This document shows, piece after piece, positions 1-9,065 of a DNA stretch of 64,000 nucleotides (position 1 is its first letter; every line of letters begins with the position of its first letter). Both the position numbers and the translations under genes were made by a program. The notes beneath the pieces are model-generated. The model had not been told where the DNA came from. It did not search any database and saw nothing but the letters and a program-made list of their open reading frames with translations. The stretch is from an uncultured Polaribacter sp. (GTDB taxonomy: Bacteria > Bacteroidota > Bacteroidia > Flavobacteriales > Flavobacteriaceae): assembly GCF_947495205.1 (NCBI RefSeq), contig NZ_CANLXV010000001.1:1-64000 (forward strand), written 5' to 3'.

Positions 1-2467
1 TACTGATATTAATATCACCAGCTATTCTATTACCTGTTGCTCTAAAGTCTTTTAAACTTGTTAAATTATTGATACTTGCTGGCAAACTAGTCATATAATA
101 GGTAGTTGGATTATAGCTAATCTGATTAGAAACATCTAGATTTTCTAACTTAGATAAGTTCCCAATCTCGGTTGGTAAAGTTGCTAGTCTATTGTATTGT
201 GCATACAAAAGTTTTAAATTTAGTAAACTCCCAATTTCTGCTGGTAAAGCAGTTAAATCATTTCCTTGTCCTGACCTATTTCCTAAATACAACTCCTCTA
301 AACTTGTTAAACCGCCAATTGTCGCTGGTAACTTAGTTAAATTATTTCCTTGCAAAGGCAATACTTTTATAAACGTTAAATTACCAATAGAATTTGGTAA
401 TTCAGTTAACTGATTATTATTTAAAGTCAACTCTTCCAAATCAACCAAATCTCCTAAATCTTCAGGTAAATCTGTATTAAAATTAGGATTGTCTTCTCCT
501 AATCTGTTATTATGTAGTCGTAAAAACTTCAATTTAGTAAAACCACCTAAACCAGAAACTACTTGTAATTCGTTGTCATTAAGATATAGTGTTTTTAATT
601 CTGTTAAATTGGCAAAAGCTGCAGGGGTATTTGATAACTCACAATTGGCAAAATCTAAAAATTGTAATTTGGTTAATTGCCCAAACTCACTTGGTATGCT
701 AGCAATATTATTTGGTGCAGCAACCAACCTTGTTAATTCTATTAAACCACCTATTTGGGGTGGTAATAGCGTTATTCTTGTACTCGCAAATTCTAAGGTT
801 TGCAATTTTTTTAAGTTGCCTAAAGATGTTGGTATTAAATCTATTTGTGTATTGCTAAATTGAAAATCTAATAGTTCTAATAAATCTCCTATACTATTAG
901 GTAAACTTGTAAGTGAACTATTACTATTCATGTAAAATTGTTGTAATTTACTTAAAGCCCCTATTTCTGTTGGTAAATTATTTATTTGATTAGAAGTTAA
1001 ATCTAACTCTATTAATTCTGTAAAATCTTTAATTGAGGCAGGTATTGCCCCATTTAAGTTCATACCTCTTAATCTTAATCTTACAATTTTTCTAAATCCA
1101 TTAACCTCTATAGTTTCAAAACCTTTGTAATCTATTGTATTAGCTGTAGACTTAATTATAGTACTATTGTAAGTTCTTTGACTCCAACTATTTCCTAAAG
1201 TATTGGCATATAAATCTTCTAAAGCTGAAATTTCAACAGCATCTAAAGGTAAAACACTGCTACAATCTGTAGTAATAACATCTCCAAAATCAAAGTTATC
1301 CATAGATAAATTATAATATTGGTCTAAGTTTGCCTCCGGTACTTCTACACAAAATAAATTAGGAGTATTTTTAATGTTTAAATCTACAAAACGATTTAAT
1401 TTTAAAGCATTTATACCTGTATTACTAAAATCAACCTTTGCTATAGTGCTTGGACTATTTTCAAAACGAATAGCTCCAGTTATTAAAGTGTTTTCTGAAA
1501 AATCTACTTCTTTTAATTCTAGTAGTGAAGAAAAATCTGGTATAGTACCGTTAAGATTATTATTAGGTAATTCAATTTTAGTAATTACTTCTCTACCTGC
1601 TATGGTTTCTACAGTTATTCCATACCAATCAGAAACAGGTATTTCATCATCTAACCAATTGGTATTATTTGTCCAATTTACTCCATCTGTAGCATTATAA
1701 AGTGCTTTTAAAGCTGCTAAACCTACAATACCTTCTTCTACTTTAAAATTACCTGTTTGTAATATGAAGTCAGTAACTATTGTGTTAGAGACTTTACAGT
1801 AATAGCTTGCAAAATCATTGTTTTCAACAGAACTAATTGAATAGTTTTTATTTGTTGCACCAGCAATAGCAACATCATTTTTAAACCATTGATATGAGTT
1901 TGATGTACCCGTAACAACGGCTTCTATAATTAACTCTGCCTCTAATGGGACATTTATTGTAACATCTGCTGAAACATTTTGTTGATTACCTATATAGATA
2001 CTTAAATTACTGTTTTCATCTAAAGGATATATAAGTTCTAAGGCTCCAAATTGATATTTGTTTTTTGAATAATCATAAAACCCATAATAATCTTGATTAT
2101 CAGGGAATATTACACCTAACAAACCACCTGTAAGATTGTTATTAGATACATTTAAATCTGATAATTTATAATCAAAAGCGGAGAAATCTATTGAAGAAAT
2201 ATCACCTGTTAAATTATTATTTGATAAATCAATTCCAATATAATTAAATTCAGTAACACCATCATTATGTGAAATTTTAGTTATTCCATACCAACTAAAA
2301 ACATCAGAAGTTCCATTTATATCTGTGTCCCAATTGGTATTATTGGTCCAATTATCGCCGTCTGTAGCGTTATAAAAATCAATTAATGCTTGCCTTTCTA
2401 CTTGGGAAATTTGTGCAGAAATTGCTAAAGAAAAAAGGGTAAATAGTAAAAATAGTTTTGTTCTCAT
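1..2467 (-). CDS. Secreted leucine-rich-repeat protein, partial (C-terminus outside window)
   Basis: An open frame runs without a stop from an ATG at 2467 to the left edge, giving 822 visible residues. The N-terminus is a clear signal peptide (MRTKLFLLFTLFSLAISAQ), so the product is exported. Three copies of a head motif, roughly ALxxxYxxTxGxxW with two carrying NATDGxNWTNNTNW, occur near residues 27, 250 and 410, each opening a block. A probable Ig/PKD-like module with a SYQWFKND core lies around residues 160-240. From about residue 470 there are tandem leucine-rich repeats of about 23 residues (LPxxIGxLxxLxxLxLxxN type). Such proteins in Flavobacteriaceae are usually surface adhesion or binding proteins; a type IX sorting domain may lie beyond the edge. 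The ligand is unknown. A small LuxR-type HTH gene sits 81 bp upstream on the same strand. Confidence 0.9.
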   Translation of the reverse strand, partial: MRTKLFLLFTLFSLAISAQISQVERQALIDFYNATDGDNWTNNTNWDTDINGTSDVFSWYGITKISHNDGVTEFNYIGIDLSNNNLTGDISSIDFSAFDYKLSDLNVSNNNLTGGLLGVIFPDNQDYYGFYDYSKNKYQFGALELIYPLDENSNLSIYIGNQQNVSADVTINVPLEAELIIEAVVTGTSNSYQWFKNDVAIAGATNKNYSISSVENNDFASYYCKVSNTIVTDFILQTGNFKVEEGIVGLAALKALYNATDGVNWTNNTNWLDDEIPVSDWYGITVETIAGREVITKIELPNNNLNGTIPDFSSLLELKEVDFSENTLITGAIRFENSPSTIAKVDFSNTGINALKLNRFVDLNIKNTPNLFCVEVPEANLDQYYNLSMDNFDFGDVITTDCSSVLPLDAVEISALEDLYANTLGNSWSQRTYNSTIIKSTANTIDYKGFETIEVNGFRKIVRLRLRGMNLNGAIPASIKDFTELIELDLTSNQINNLPTEIGALSKLQQFYMNSNSSLTSLPNSIGDLLELLDFQFSNTQIDLIPTSLGNLKKLQTLEFASTRITLLPPQIGGLIELTRLVAAPNNIASIPSEFGQLTKLQFLDFANCELSNTPAAFANLTELKTLYLNDNELQVVSGLGGFTKLKFLRLHNNRLGEDNPNFNTDLPEDLGDLVDLEELTLNNNQLTELPNSIGNLTFIKVLPLQGNNLTKLPATIGGLTSLEELYLGNRSGQGNDLTALPAEIGSLLNLKLLYAQYNRLATLPTEIGNLSKLENLDVSNQISYNPTTYYMTSLPASINNLTSLKDFRATGNRIAGDINIS

Positions 2468-2548
2468 GAGTATAGATTTTTCAAAGTTGAAAATTAAGAT
2501 GTATAATAACAATTGTCAATACCTACTTGTAGGGATTTTTCAACTTTT

Positions 2549-2812
2549 TTATTGGCTTGCTAATTGAAACCAGTCGTAATTTGTATGTACGTTTAATTTT
2601 TGTTTAATGCGTTTTCTATGTGTAGAACCTGTAGATGCTTGTATGTTTAATTTACTAGCTATTTGTTTAGTTGTTAAACCTATGGCAACCAAATTAAAAA
2701 CTTGTTGTTCTTTATTTGTTAAACAATCTATATTCTTATTTTCTAAGCTTTTAAATGTAGTTTTGTTTTTAATTTTTAAAGCAAATTCTATAATTTTAGA
2801 CACTTCCTGCAT
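2549..2812 (-). CDS. Stand-alone LuxR-type helix-turn-helix protein
   Basis: This 87-residue protein is essentially one GerE/LuxR DNA-binding domain. It begins with a short helical stretch, followed near residue 32 by LTNKEQQVFNLVAIGL, the scaffold helix, then TTKQIASKLNI and a recognition helix ending in HRKRIKQKLNV. It has no receiver, PAS or ligand domain. The usual TVxxHrxxI segment is slightly altered here (STGSTHRKRI). It is transcribed toward the leucine-rich-repeat gene 81 bp downstream, so it could regulate that gene or be co-transcribed with it; this is inference from position only. It could also be the C-terminal remnant of a larger regulator, but no upstream in-frame coding was found. 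Confidence 0.8.
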   Translation of the reverse strand: MQEVSKIIEFALKIKNKTTFKSLENKNIDCLTNKEQQVFNLVAIGLTTKQIASKLNIQASTGSTHRKRIKQKLNVHTNYDWFQLASQ

Positions 2813-3151
2813 AGTAACATTTTAAAAAAAAATTAAATCTTTACAAATGGTTTTTAGTAACTGAATATTTTTAGAATAACCATGTTTTATCTAAAAAAAG
2901 TATTTAAGGAACCCAAAATACCAATTTTTCCTCCGAATGAAAGTAAGGAAGAATAGTAATATTTAAAGGGAGCATTTAACTATTCTCGTAATCTTTACAC
3001 CTTAAAAATTTTACTTTTCTTTTATATGCTCTTGGTTTTCTGCAATATTTAAAAGGTGTTAATTCTGTTTTTGGTAAGAAATTAACCTTAAAATAAAGTA
3101 TATTTGTGTTGAACTAAAACCAATTATTTTTTATAAATTTTTATTTTTTAA
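2813..3151. other. 339-bp intergenic region between divergent luxR-like gene and asnS
   Basis: AT-rich and with no credible open frame. On the plus strand it holds the putative asnS promoter element near its right end. I see no tRNA or strong hairpin. The promoter of the minus-strand HTH gene must also lie here but I could not pick out a convincing TAnnTTTG match for it. Confidence 0.6.
3099..3106 (+). promoter_or_regulatory. Putative -7 element of asnS promoter
   Basis: TATATTTG matches the Bacteroidota TAnnTTTG consensus and lies 45 bp before the asnS ATG. The nearest upstream TTG is at 3071-3073, a spacing of 25, slightly longer than the usual range, so only the -7 half is convincing. Confidence 0.45.
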
Positions 3152-4588
3152 ATGATGATGAATAACAGCGTTGCAGCAATTTTAGAAACAGGTAAAATAT
3201 TACAAGAAGTAGCATTAAAAGGTTGGGTAAGAACTTTTAGAAGTAACAGATTTATTGCTTTAAATGATGGTTCTACCATAAAAAATATACAATGTGTTAT
3301 CGATTTTGAAAACACACCAGAAGAAACTTTAAAAAGAATTACCACAGGTGCTGCAATTGCTATAAAAGGTACTTTAGCAGAAAGCCAGGGAAAAGGACAA
3401 ACTGTAGAAATACAAGTATCTGAAATAGAAATTTTAGGAGATTCTAATCCAGATGAGTACCCAATTCAACCTAAAAAACATAGTTTTGAGTTTTTAAGAG
3501 AAAATGCACACTTACGTGTTAGAACAAACACATTTAGTGCAGTAATGCGCGTGCGTTCTAAACTCTCTTTTGCCGTTCATAAATACTTTCAAGACAATGG
3601 TTTTAATTATGTAAATACGCCTATTGTTACCGGTTCAGATGCAGAAGGCGCAGGAGAAATGTTTCGTGTAACTTCTTTTGAAGATAACAAAGCACCTGTT
3701 ACAGAAGATGGTAAAATAGATTACTCTAAAGATTTTTTTGGTAGAGAAACCAACTTAACAGTTTCTGGACAGTTAGAAGCAGAAACGTATGCTATGGCTT
3801 TAGGTAAAGTATATACTTTTGGCCCAACTTTTAGAGCAGAAAACTCGAATACAACGCGCCATTTAGCAGAATTTTGGATGATTGAACCAGAAGTTGCCTT
3901 TATGGATTTAGATGGCAATATGGATTTGGCAGAAGATTTTATTAAACAAGTTTTAAACTACGTTTTAGAAAACTGTAAAGACGATTTAGCTTTTTTAGAC
4001 CAGCGTTTTGCTCAAGAAGAAAAAAGCAAACCACAAGCGAAAAGAAGTGAAATGAGCTTGTTAGAAAAACTAAAATTTGTTGCAGATAACAATTTTAAAC
4101 GTGTTTCATACACAGAGGCTTTTGATATTTTAAGAAATTCTAAACCCAATAAAAAGAAAAAATTTCAATTTCCTGTAAACGAATGGGGTGTAGATTTACA
4201 ATCTGAACACGAGCGTTATTTAGTGGAAAAACATTTTAAATGTCCGGTTATTTTGTTTGATTATCCAGCAAATATTAAAGCGTTTTATATGCGTTTAAAT
4301 GATGATGGAAAAACGGTTAGAGCCATGGATGTTTTATTCCCAGGAATTGGTGAAATGGTTGGTGGAGCACAACGTGAAGAGCGTTATGATGTATTAGTTG
4401 AGAAAATGAAAGCTATGGATATTGATGAAAAAGAATTGTGGTGGTATTTAGATTTACGTAAATTTGGTACAGCAGTTCACTCTGGTTTTGGCTTAGGTTT
4501 TGAAAGGTTGGTTCAATTTACAACTGGAATGGGAAATATTAGAGATGTAATTCCTTTTCCTAGAACACCACAAAATGCAGAATTTTAA
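3152..4588 (+). CDS. asnS: Asparaginyl-tRNA synthetase
   Basis: The 478-residue protein charges tRNA-Asn with asparagine in the cytoplasm. It has the class IIb layout: an N-terminal OB-fold anticodon-binding domain (residues 1-110, with [18 protein letters not shown]), then the catalytic core with motif 2 in [20 protein letters not shown] and motif 3 in [12 protein letters not shown] near the C-terminus. Length is normal for bacterial AsnRS. Three ATG codons lie in tandem at the start (3152, 3155, 3158), so the exact initiator is uncertain by two residues. rpoN follows after 24 bp and is probably co-transcribed. Confidence 0.98.
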   Translation: MMMNNSVAAILETGKILQEVALKGWVRTFRSNRFIALNDGSTIKNIQCVIDFENTPEETLKRITTGAAIAIKGTLAESQGKGQTVEIQVSEIEILGDSNPDEYPIQPKKHSFEFLRENAHLRVRTNTFSAVMRVRSKLSFAVHKYFQDNGFNYVNTPIVTGSDAEGAGEMFRVTSFEDNKAPVTEDGKIDYSKDFFGRETNLTVSGQLEAETYAMALGKVYTFGPTFRAENSNTTRHLAEFWMIEPEVAFMDLDGNMDLAEDFIKQVLNYVLENCKDDLAFLDQRFAQEEKSKPQAKRSEMSLLEKLKFVADNNFKRVSYTEAFDILRNSKPNKKKKFQFPVNEWGVDLQSEHERYLVEKHFKCPVILFDYPANIKAFYMRLNDDGKTVRAMDVLFPGIGEMVGGAQREERYDVLVEKMKAMDIDEKELWWYLDLRKFGTAVHSGFGLGFERLVQFTTGMGNIRDVIPFPRTPQNAEF

Positions 4589-4612
4589 TCTAAATTTCGT
4601 ACCTTTAATTAC

Positions 4613-6070
4613 ATGCTAAAACAAAGTCTACAATACAAATTACTTCAAAAATTATCTCCACAACAAATACAGTTGATGAAGCTAATTCAACTACCAACAC
4701 AAGCTTTTGAAGAACGTTTAAAGCAAGAAATAGAAGAAAACCCAGCTTTAGATACAGGTAAAGAAGAACCAGAATCTTTTGAAGATAGTTTGGCAGATGA
4801 ATATGATGATGCTGGTACAGAAAAAATAGAAGCAGAAGACATTAATATAGATGAGTATTTAAGTGATGACGAAATACCATCCTATAAAACCCAAGCTAAC
4901 AATTACTCGTCTGATGATGAAGAAAAAAATGTGCCATACGCAGCTGGAACAAGTTTTCATCAATCTTTAAAAAACCAATTGAACACATTTCGTTTAGATG
5001 AAGAAGAGCGCGCAATTGCAGAGTTTTTAGTAGGTAGTATTGATGATAGTGGTTACATTAGAAGAGAAATTTTAGATTTGGTAGATGATTTAGCTTTTAC
5101 TGCCAATGTTTTTACAACAGAACAAAAAGTAATTGAAATTCTTAAAAGAGTAGTACATACTTTAGATCCTCTAGGTGTTGGGGCAAGAGATTTAAAAGAA
5201 TGTTTAATTATTCAATTAAAATCTAAAGATAAAACCAAAATTAGAAGTTTATCTATAAATATTTTAGAAAATGCTTTTGATCATTTTGTAAAAAAACATT
5301 ACAAGAAACTACAAGAAAAATTTCATATTTCTGAAAATGAATTAAAAGAGGTAAATACAGAAATTTCTAAATTAAATCCTAAACCTGGTAGTTCTTATGC
5401 TGGTAACAATAAAATTGCAGAACAAATTGTACCAGATTTTTCTATAAAAATTATAGATGGCGAACTAGATTTATCTTTAAACTCAAGAAATGCACCAGAA
5501 CTACACGTTTCTAGAGAATACAACAATATGTTGAAAGGCTACCAAGAAGCTAATGTAAAAACCAAGTCTCAAAAAGACGCCGTATTTTTTATCAAACAAA
5601 AATTAGATGCCGCAAAATGGTTTATAGACGCTATTAAACAACGTCAACAAACGCTATTGGTAACCATGAATACCATTATGCATTATCAATATGAATATTT
5701 TTTAACGGGTGATGAGCGCAAGTTAAAACCTATGATTTTAAAAGATATTGCAGATAAAATTAATATGGATATCTCTACAGTGTCTAGAGTTGCAAATAGC
5801 AAATTTGTGTCTACACCTTATGGAACCAAATTAATTAAAGAATTCTTCTCTGAATCTATGACCAATGATCAAGGTGAAGAAGTATCAACTAGAGAAATAA
5901 AAAAGATATTAGAAAACGTAATTGCAGAAGAAAATAAAAAGAAACCACTAACAGATGAAAAATTGGCAGCTATATTAAAGGAAAAAGGTTACCCTATTGC
6001 CAGAAGAACTGTAGCCAAATATAGAGAACAATTAGATTTACCTGTAGCAAGACTTAGAAAGGAAATTTAA
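4613..6070 (+). CDS. rpoN: RNA polymerase sigma-54 factor
   Basis: The product, 485 residues, directs RNA polymerase to -24/-12 promoters and needs an AAA+ activator. Region I at the N-terminus is glutamine-rich (LQYKLLQKLSPQQIQLMKLI). It is followed by an acidic region II (residues about 45-100), a core-binding domain, and a C-terminal DNA-binding part with an HTH (DIADKINMDISTVSRVANSK) and the RpoN box (ARRTVAKYRE). Length and architecture are complete. The stop codon overlaps the next gene's ATG by one base, so the two genes are translationally coupled. No enhancer-binding activator is visible in this window. Confidence 0.98.
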   Translation: MLKQSLQYKLLQKLSPQQIQLMKLIQLPTQAFEERLKQEIEENPALDTGKEEPESFEDSLADEYDDAGTEKIEAEDINIDEYLSDDEIPSYKTQANNYSSDDEEKNVPYAAGTSFHQSLKNQLNTFRLDEEERAIAEFLVGSIDDSGYIRREILDLVDDLAFTANVFTTEQKVIEILKRVVHTLDPLGVGARDLKECLIIQLKSKDKTKIRSLSINILENAFDHFVKKHYKKLQEKFHISENELKEVNTEISKLNPKPGSSYAGNNKIAEQIVPDFSIKIIDGELDLSLNSRNAPELHVSREYNNMLKGYQEANVKTKSQKDAVFFIKQKLDAAKWFIDAIKQRQQTLLVTMNTIMHYQYEYFLTGDERKLKPMILKDIADKINMDISTVSRVANSKFVSTPYGTKLIKEFFSESMTNDQGEEVSTREIKKILENVIAEENKKKPLTDEKLAAILKEKGYPIARRTVAKYREQLDLPVARLRKEI

Positions 6071-6672
6071 TGATTAAGTTTTACAAAACGATATCCGTAA
6101 TTTTTCACCCTATAGTGCTACCAACAATAGGAACGATTTTTTATTTTCTTTTAATTCCTAATTCCTATAATAGTAAAGAAAGACTTACCATACTCAGTTT
6201 AATATTTGTTACTACGTATTTAATTCCAGTACTTATATTAATCCTTTTTAAACGTTTAAAACTTATTCAAACATTTAATACAAGAAGTATAAAGGAACGT
6301 AAAATACCGGTAGCTTTAATGATTGTATTATTTTACCTTCTAGGTAATACACTAATTAGAATTGCTCAAGTAGAAGATATTGGCTTATTATTTTATGCTA
6401 CTAGTTGTGCATTAGCCTTTGTGTATTTTCTCTTTGCCTTTGATTTAAAAACAAGTATTCACCTACTTTCATTCGGAATTTTTACCAGCTTTTATATCAT
6501 TTTAGGTTATATCTATGAAAAACAATTTGCTGTTTTAATTATCATAACCCTGCTTTTGTCTGGTTTAGTAGCCAATGCAAGATTGCATTTAAAAGCACAT
6601 ACAACCAAAGAAATATATATTGGTTATTTTGTAGGATTTATCGCTCCTTTTGCAGTGTATTTATATTTATAA
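6070..6672 (+). CDS. Integral membrane protein, PAP2-like fold without clear active site
   Basis: This is a 200-residue hydrophobic protein with about six membrane segments. The last part (ANARLHLKAHTTKEIYIGYFVG) resembles the third motif region of Bacteroidota PAP2-type phosphatases, where a histidine is followed by a helix and glycine. The canonical PAP2 motifs KxxxxxxRP and PSGH are not visible, so catalytic activity is doubtful. It overlaps the rpoN stop by one base and its own 3' end overlaps the convergent barrel gene by 6 bp. I do not assign a function. Confidence 0.75.
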   Translation: MIKFYKTISVIFHPIVLPTIGTIFYFLLIPNSYNSKERLTILSLIFVTTYLIPVLILILFKRLKLIQTFNTRSIKERKIPVALMIVLFYLLGNTLIRIAQVEDIGLLFYATSCALAFVYFLFAFDLKTSIHLLSFGIFTSFYIILGYIYEKQFAVLIIITLLLSGLVANARLHLKAHTTKEIYIGYFVGFIAPFAVYLYL

Positions 6673-7344
6673 AAGGTAAAAAATAAGACCAAATTGCAAA
6701 ATTCTAGTTCCTAAGACTTCTCCATTAATATTAGCATTTTTAAATATAGGATTTAAGCCATAAAAAAAGTTAATATTAAACTCGTCATAACCTGCAGAGA
6801 GCGTTAAACCATATTGCAAATTCTCAAAAGCGCTAACATTTTTGTAAGCAACTTCAACTTTGTTAGCGTCTAGATAACGAAAAGAATTGTTTAGGTTATA
6901 CAAAAATTTTATACCAGTATACACCCTCCAAAAACTATATTTATTAGCTGTAGATGTTCTCCACCTTAGTTCTATTGGTACTTCTAAATTAAAAGTACTA
7001 AAAACGTTATCAGATATTAAATCACCGTTTTCAAAAACAGTTGCTCCGTTTACTTCATCTACTTTTAATTGATGACTAAATAAGCTATAACCCAAACCTG
7101 CACCTCCAGCAATAGCAAAAGTTCCTTGTCTGTTTAGGATAATATCTTTCATAAAACCAGTTGAAAAACTGTATGAAAAATTACTTTTACCTATAATGCC
7201 AGGTTGCTTATTTAATTGCGCATAAGAAATACTAACATACAATTGATCTTCTGCATAGCGATCTCCTATTTCTAAAGCATCTCGTTGTGCACACAAAACA
7301 CTCGCATAGAAAATAAAACACGATAAAATTAACTTTTCAACCAT
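6667..7344 (-). CDS. Outer-membrane beta-barrel protein (porin-family)
   Basis: The 225-residue protein has an N-terminal signal peptide (MVEKLILSCFIFYASVLCAQ) followed by alternating amphipathic strands ending in an aromatic-rich terminal strand (ILQFGLIFYLL), as in small outer-membrane barrels. It broadly resembles the PorT/OMP_b-brl group. Genuine T9SS PorT usually has a different neighbourhood, so I do not call it porT. Its role is unknown. The gene converges with the preceding membrane protein, overlapping by 6 bp. Confidence 0.75.
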   Translation of the reverse strand: MVEKLILSCFIFYASVLCAQRDALEIGDRYAEDQLYVSISYAQLNKQPGIIGKSNFSYSFSTGFMKDIILNRQGTFAIAGGAGLGYSLFSHQLKVDEVNGATVFENGDLISDNVFSTFNLEVPIELRWRTSTANKYSFWRVYTGIKFLYNLNNSFRYLDANKVEVAYKNVSAFENLQYGLTLSAGYDEFNINFFYGLNPIFKNANINGEVLGTRILQFGLIFYLL

Positions 7345-7427
7345 AGTACTTATAAAACGCTATAAAGATACACTATTTAAAATTTTCTAAACTTTTCTTG
7401 GATATTTGATAAATTATCGACAAAAAT

Positions 7428-7457
7428 AAAAGGATAACTCTTTCGAATTATCCTTTT
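7428..7457 (-). terminator. Intrinsic terminator of the exbB-exbD operon
   Basis: Inverted repeat AAAAGGATAA (7428-7437) and TTATCCTTTT (7448-7457). On the minus strand the stem is followed by a T-rich tract, about 25 bp after the second exbD stop. Confidence 0.75.
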
Positions 7458-7479
7458 ACAATACTATTTATAGAATTAA

Positions 7480-7938
7480 TTATTCTCCTTTAGATGCAGA
7501 ATAACTAATTTTAAGTGCATTTACATCTCTCAACTTTAGTCTTATATCTGTAATTATACCTACATTAGATTCTTTATCCGCTTTTATAGAAGTAGTCATA
7601 AATGGAACTTCTGCTTCAGAAACTTTACTTCTCGCATTAATAATAAATGCAGGAACCTCTTCTGATGTAGAAATTTTATCATTTAACTGTATTCTATTAA
7701 AACCTGTCCCAAATTTAGGATCAACAGCTTTACCTACATAAATAGTGCTTACTAAACTCTTATGTTCTAGTTTTTTAACTTCTGTAGCTGTAGGTAACCT
7801 AGGATTCTCTATTTGTAATTCTGTTTCTCTCATGGTAGTAGTTACCATAAAGAAAAATAACAACATAAAAACGATGTCTGGTAAAGATGCAGTATTTACA
7901 GCTGGCATTCCTTTTTTCTTCTTTCTAAATTTAGACAT
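7480..7938 (-). CDS. exbD: ExbD/TolR-family biopolymer transport protein (second copy)
   Basis: The 152-residue protein has a short cytoplasmic N-terminus (KFRKKKKG), one membrane helix (residues 18-37) carrying the proton-path aspartate in ASLPDIVFMLLFFFMV, and a periplasmic domain. ExbD works with ExbB to pass proton-motive force to TonB. It is the last gene of the exbB-3TM-exbD-exbD run, 19 bp after the first exbD, and is followed by a terminator. Two ExbD-like proteins per operon is usual in Bacteroidota and suggests a hetero-oligomeric stator plug. Confidence 0.93.
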   Translation of the reverse strand: MSKFRKKKKGMPAVNTASLPDIVFMLLFFFMVTTTMRETELQIENPRLPTATEVKKLEHKSLVSTIYVGKAVDPKFGTGFNRIQLNDKISTSEEVPAFIINARSKVSEAEVPFMTTSIKADKESNVGIITDIRLKLRDVNALKISYSASKGE

Positions 7939-7957
7939 ATGATTCTATTTTTAAATT

Positions 7958-8584
7958 TTAATTTGCTGAAGTTGGTTCTGCATCAGAAATAATTTGAGGA
8001 TAAGCTTTTTTAATAGCCTCTACTCTTGCCTTTAAACCTTCATCATCTCTATTCTCTTTATAAGCTTCTTCTAACTCCGTGTATGTAATTCCATAACGTT
8101 CTTTAGATAACCTATTTCTAAGTTCTGTATAGGCTCTTAGTAATTCGTTTTGTACTTTTAAATACACTCCATACTCTGTACCTCTATCACTTAAAACAGA
8201 AATAATTGCTTTGTTAGGATGATCTGATGATGAATCTAATCTTTCTCCTTTGCAATAATTACAAGGTCCAGAAGCAACTCCTTCTTCAACTTTACCTACT
8301 CCTCCACCATTATCTATAAATGCTTTTGCTGCATCTTTAAGGTCTTTAATTTCCATTCTTTCACCTTCAACTTGCAGTTCATTACGGAAGTTTAAATTTA
8401 CCTCGAAAATGTTTTTTTCTTTAACAATTGGCGGTACATAATCTATTGGTGGTTTTTCTGCTAGCTTTTTAGAAACTCCAGAATCTACATTCATAGTGGT
8501 AGTTACTAAAAAGAAAATTAATAACAAGAAGGCTATATCAGCCATAGAACCTGCATTAATTTCTGGATTCTCTCTTCTTGCCAT
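7958..8584 (-). CDS. exbD: ExbD/TolR-family protein with cysteine-containing insert (first copy)
   Basis: At 208 residues this is longer than a typical ExbD (about 140). The N-terminus has the expected single helix with the aspartate in GSMADIAFLLLIFFLV. The periplasmic part carries an additional segment around residues 105-120 with the motif CNYCKGERLD, then a normal ExbD-like stretch (NKAIISVLSDRGTEYG) and a charged helical C-terminal extension. The CxxC pair may form a disulfide or bind a metal; that is inference. The gene lies 3 bp after the 3TM gene and 19 bp before the second exbD. Confidence 0.92.
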   Translation of the reverse strand: MARRENPEINAGSMADIAFLLLIFFLVTTTMNVDSGVSKKLAEKPPIDYVPPIVKEKNIFEVNLNFRNELQVEGERMEIKDLKDAAKAFIDNGGGVGKVEEGVASGPCNYCKGERLDSSSDHPNKAIISVLSDRGTEYGVYLKVQNELLRAYTELRNRLSKERYGITYTELEEAYKENRDDEGLKARVEAIKKAYPQIISDAEPTSAN

Positions 8585-8587
8585 AAT

Positions 8588-9058
8588 TTATGATTTAATT
8601 AAACCTTTACCTAAATCTAATACGAAAAAGAACAAACCTATTGCACCTAAAATGATACTAAACCAAATACCAGCTCCAGTCATTTTATTTATGGTAGAAC
8701 CTGCTTCTCCTCCTTCTAATACTTCACCTGCATTATCTACAATAACGTTGCTATCTGCTAAAAAGTAAGCCACTACAAATAAAACTCCTAAAAAAGCTAA
8801 ACCTAAAAATGTCTTTTTTAAATTTTCTGGATTTTTAAATAATCCCAATAAAGACAATACAATAGTTACTGCTATTACACCTATTAATAAATAGGTAGAA
8901 AAAGAGATTAAAGGAGTAACTACTTTATTTTGCAAATCTAAATCGTCTGTTACAGCATCTTCACCTGCTAAAAGTACTCTTACTAATAAGAAAATACCTA
9001 CTAAAGCAATGGCTGTCACAACAAATGTGATAATTTTTGATACTTTATTATTTGTCAT
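8588..9058 (-). CDS. Membrane protein between exbB and exbD
   Basis: A 156-residue protein with predicted membrane helices near residues 10-30, 48-72, 82-100 and 128-150, joined by short acidic loops. I do not recognise a named domain, but a small membrane protein at this place between exbB and exbD is common in Bacteroidota, so it is probably an accessory part of the ExbB/ExbD motor. Gaps to exbB and exbD are 7 and 3 bp, which points to strict co-expression. Function is inferred from context only. Confidence 0.8.
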   Translation of the reverse strand: MTNNKVSKIITFVVTAIALVGIFLLVRVLLAGEDAVTDDLDLQNKVVTPLISFSTYLLIGVIAVTIVLSLLGLFKNPENLKKTFLGLAFLGVLFVVAYFLADSNVIVDNAGEVLEGGEAGSTINKMTGAGIWFSIILGAIGLFFFVLDLGKGLIKS

Positions 9059-9065
9059 AATAAAA

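Noticed and set aside
192..1700. Plus-strand frames of 73-124 codons inside the first 2 kb
   Set aside because: They are antisense to the LRR gene; their repeated lysine/proline/asparagine pattern simply mirrors the repeats on the minus strand.
6667..7344. Calling the small barrel protein PorT of the type IX secretion system
   Set aside because: The general fold fits but I could not see a specific PorT signature, and the neighbours are not the ones I expect for porT.
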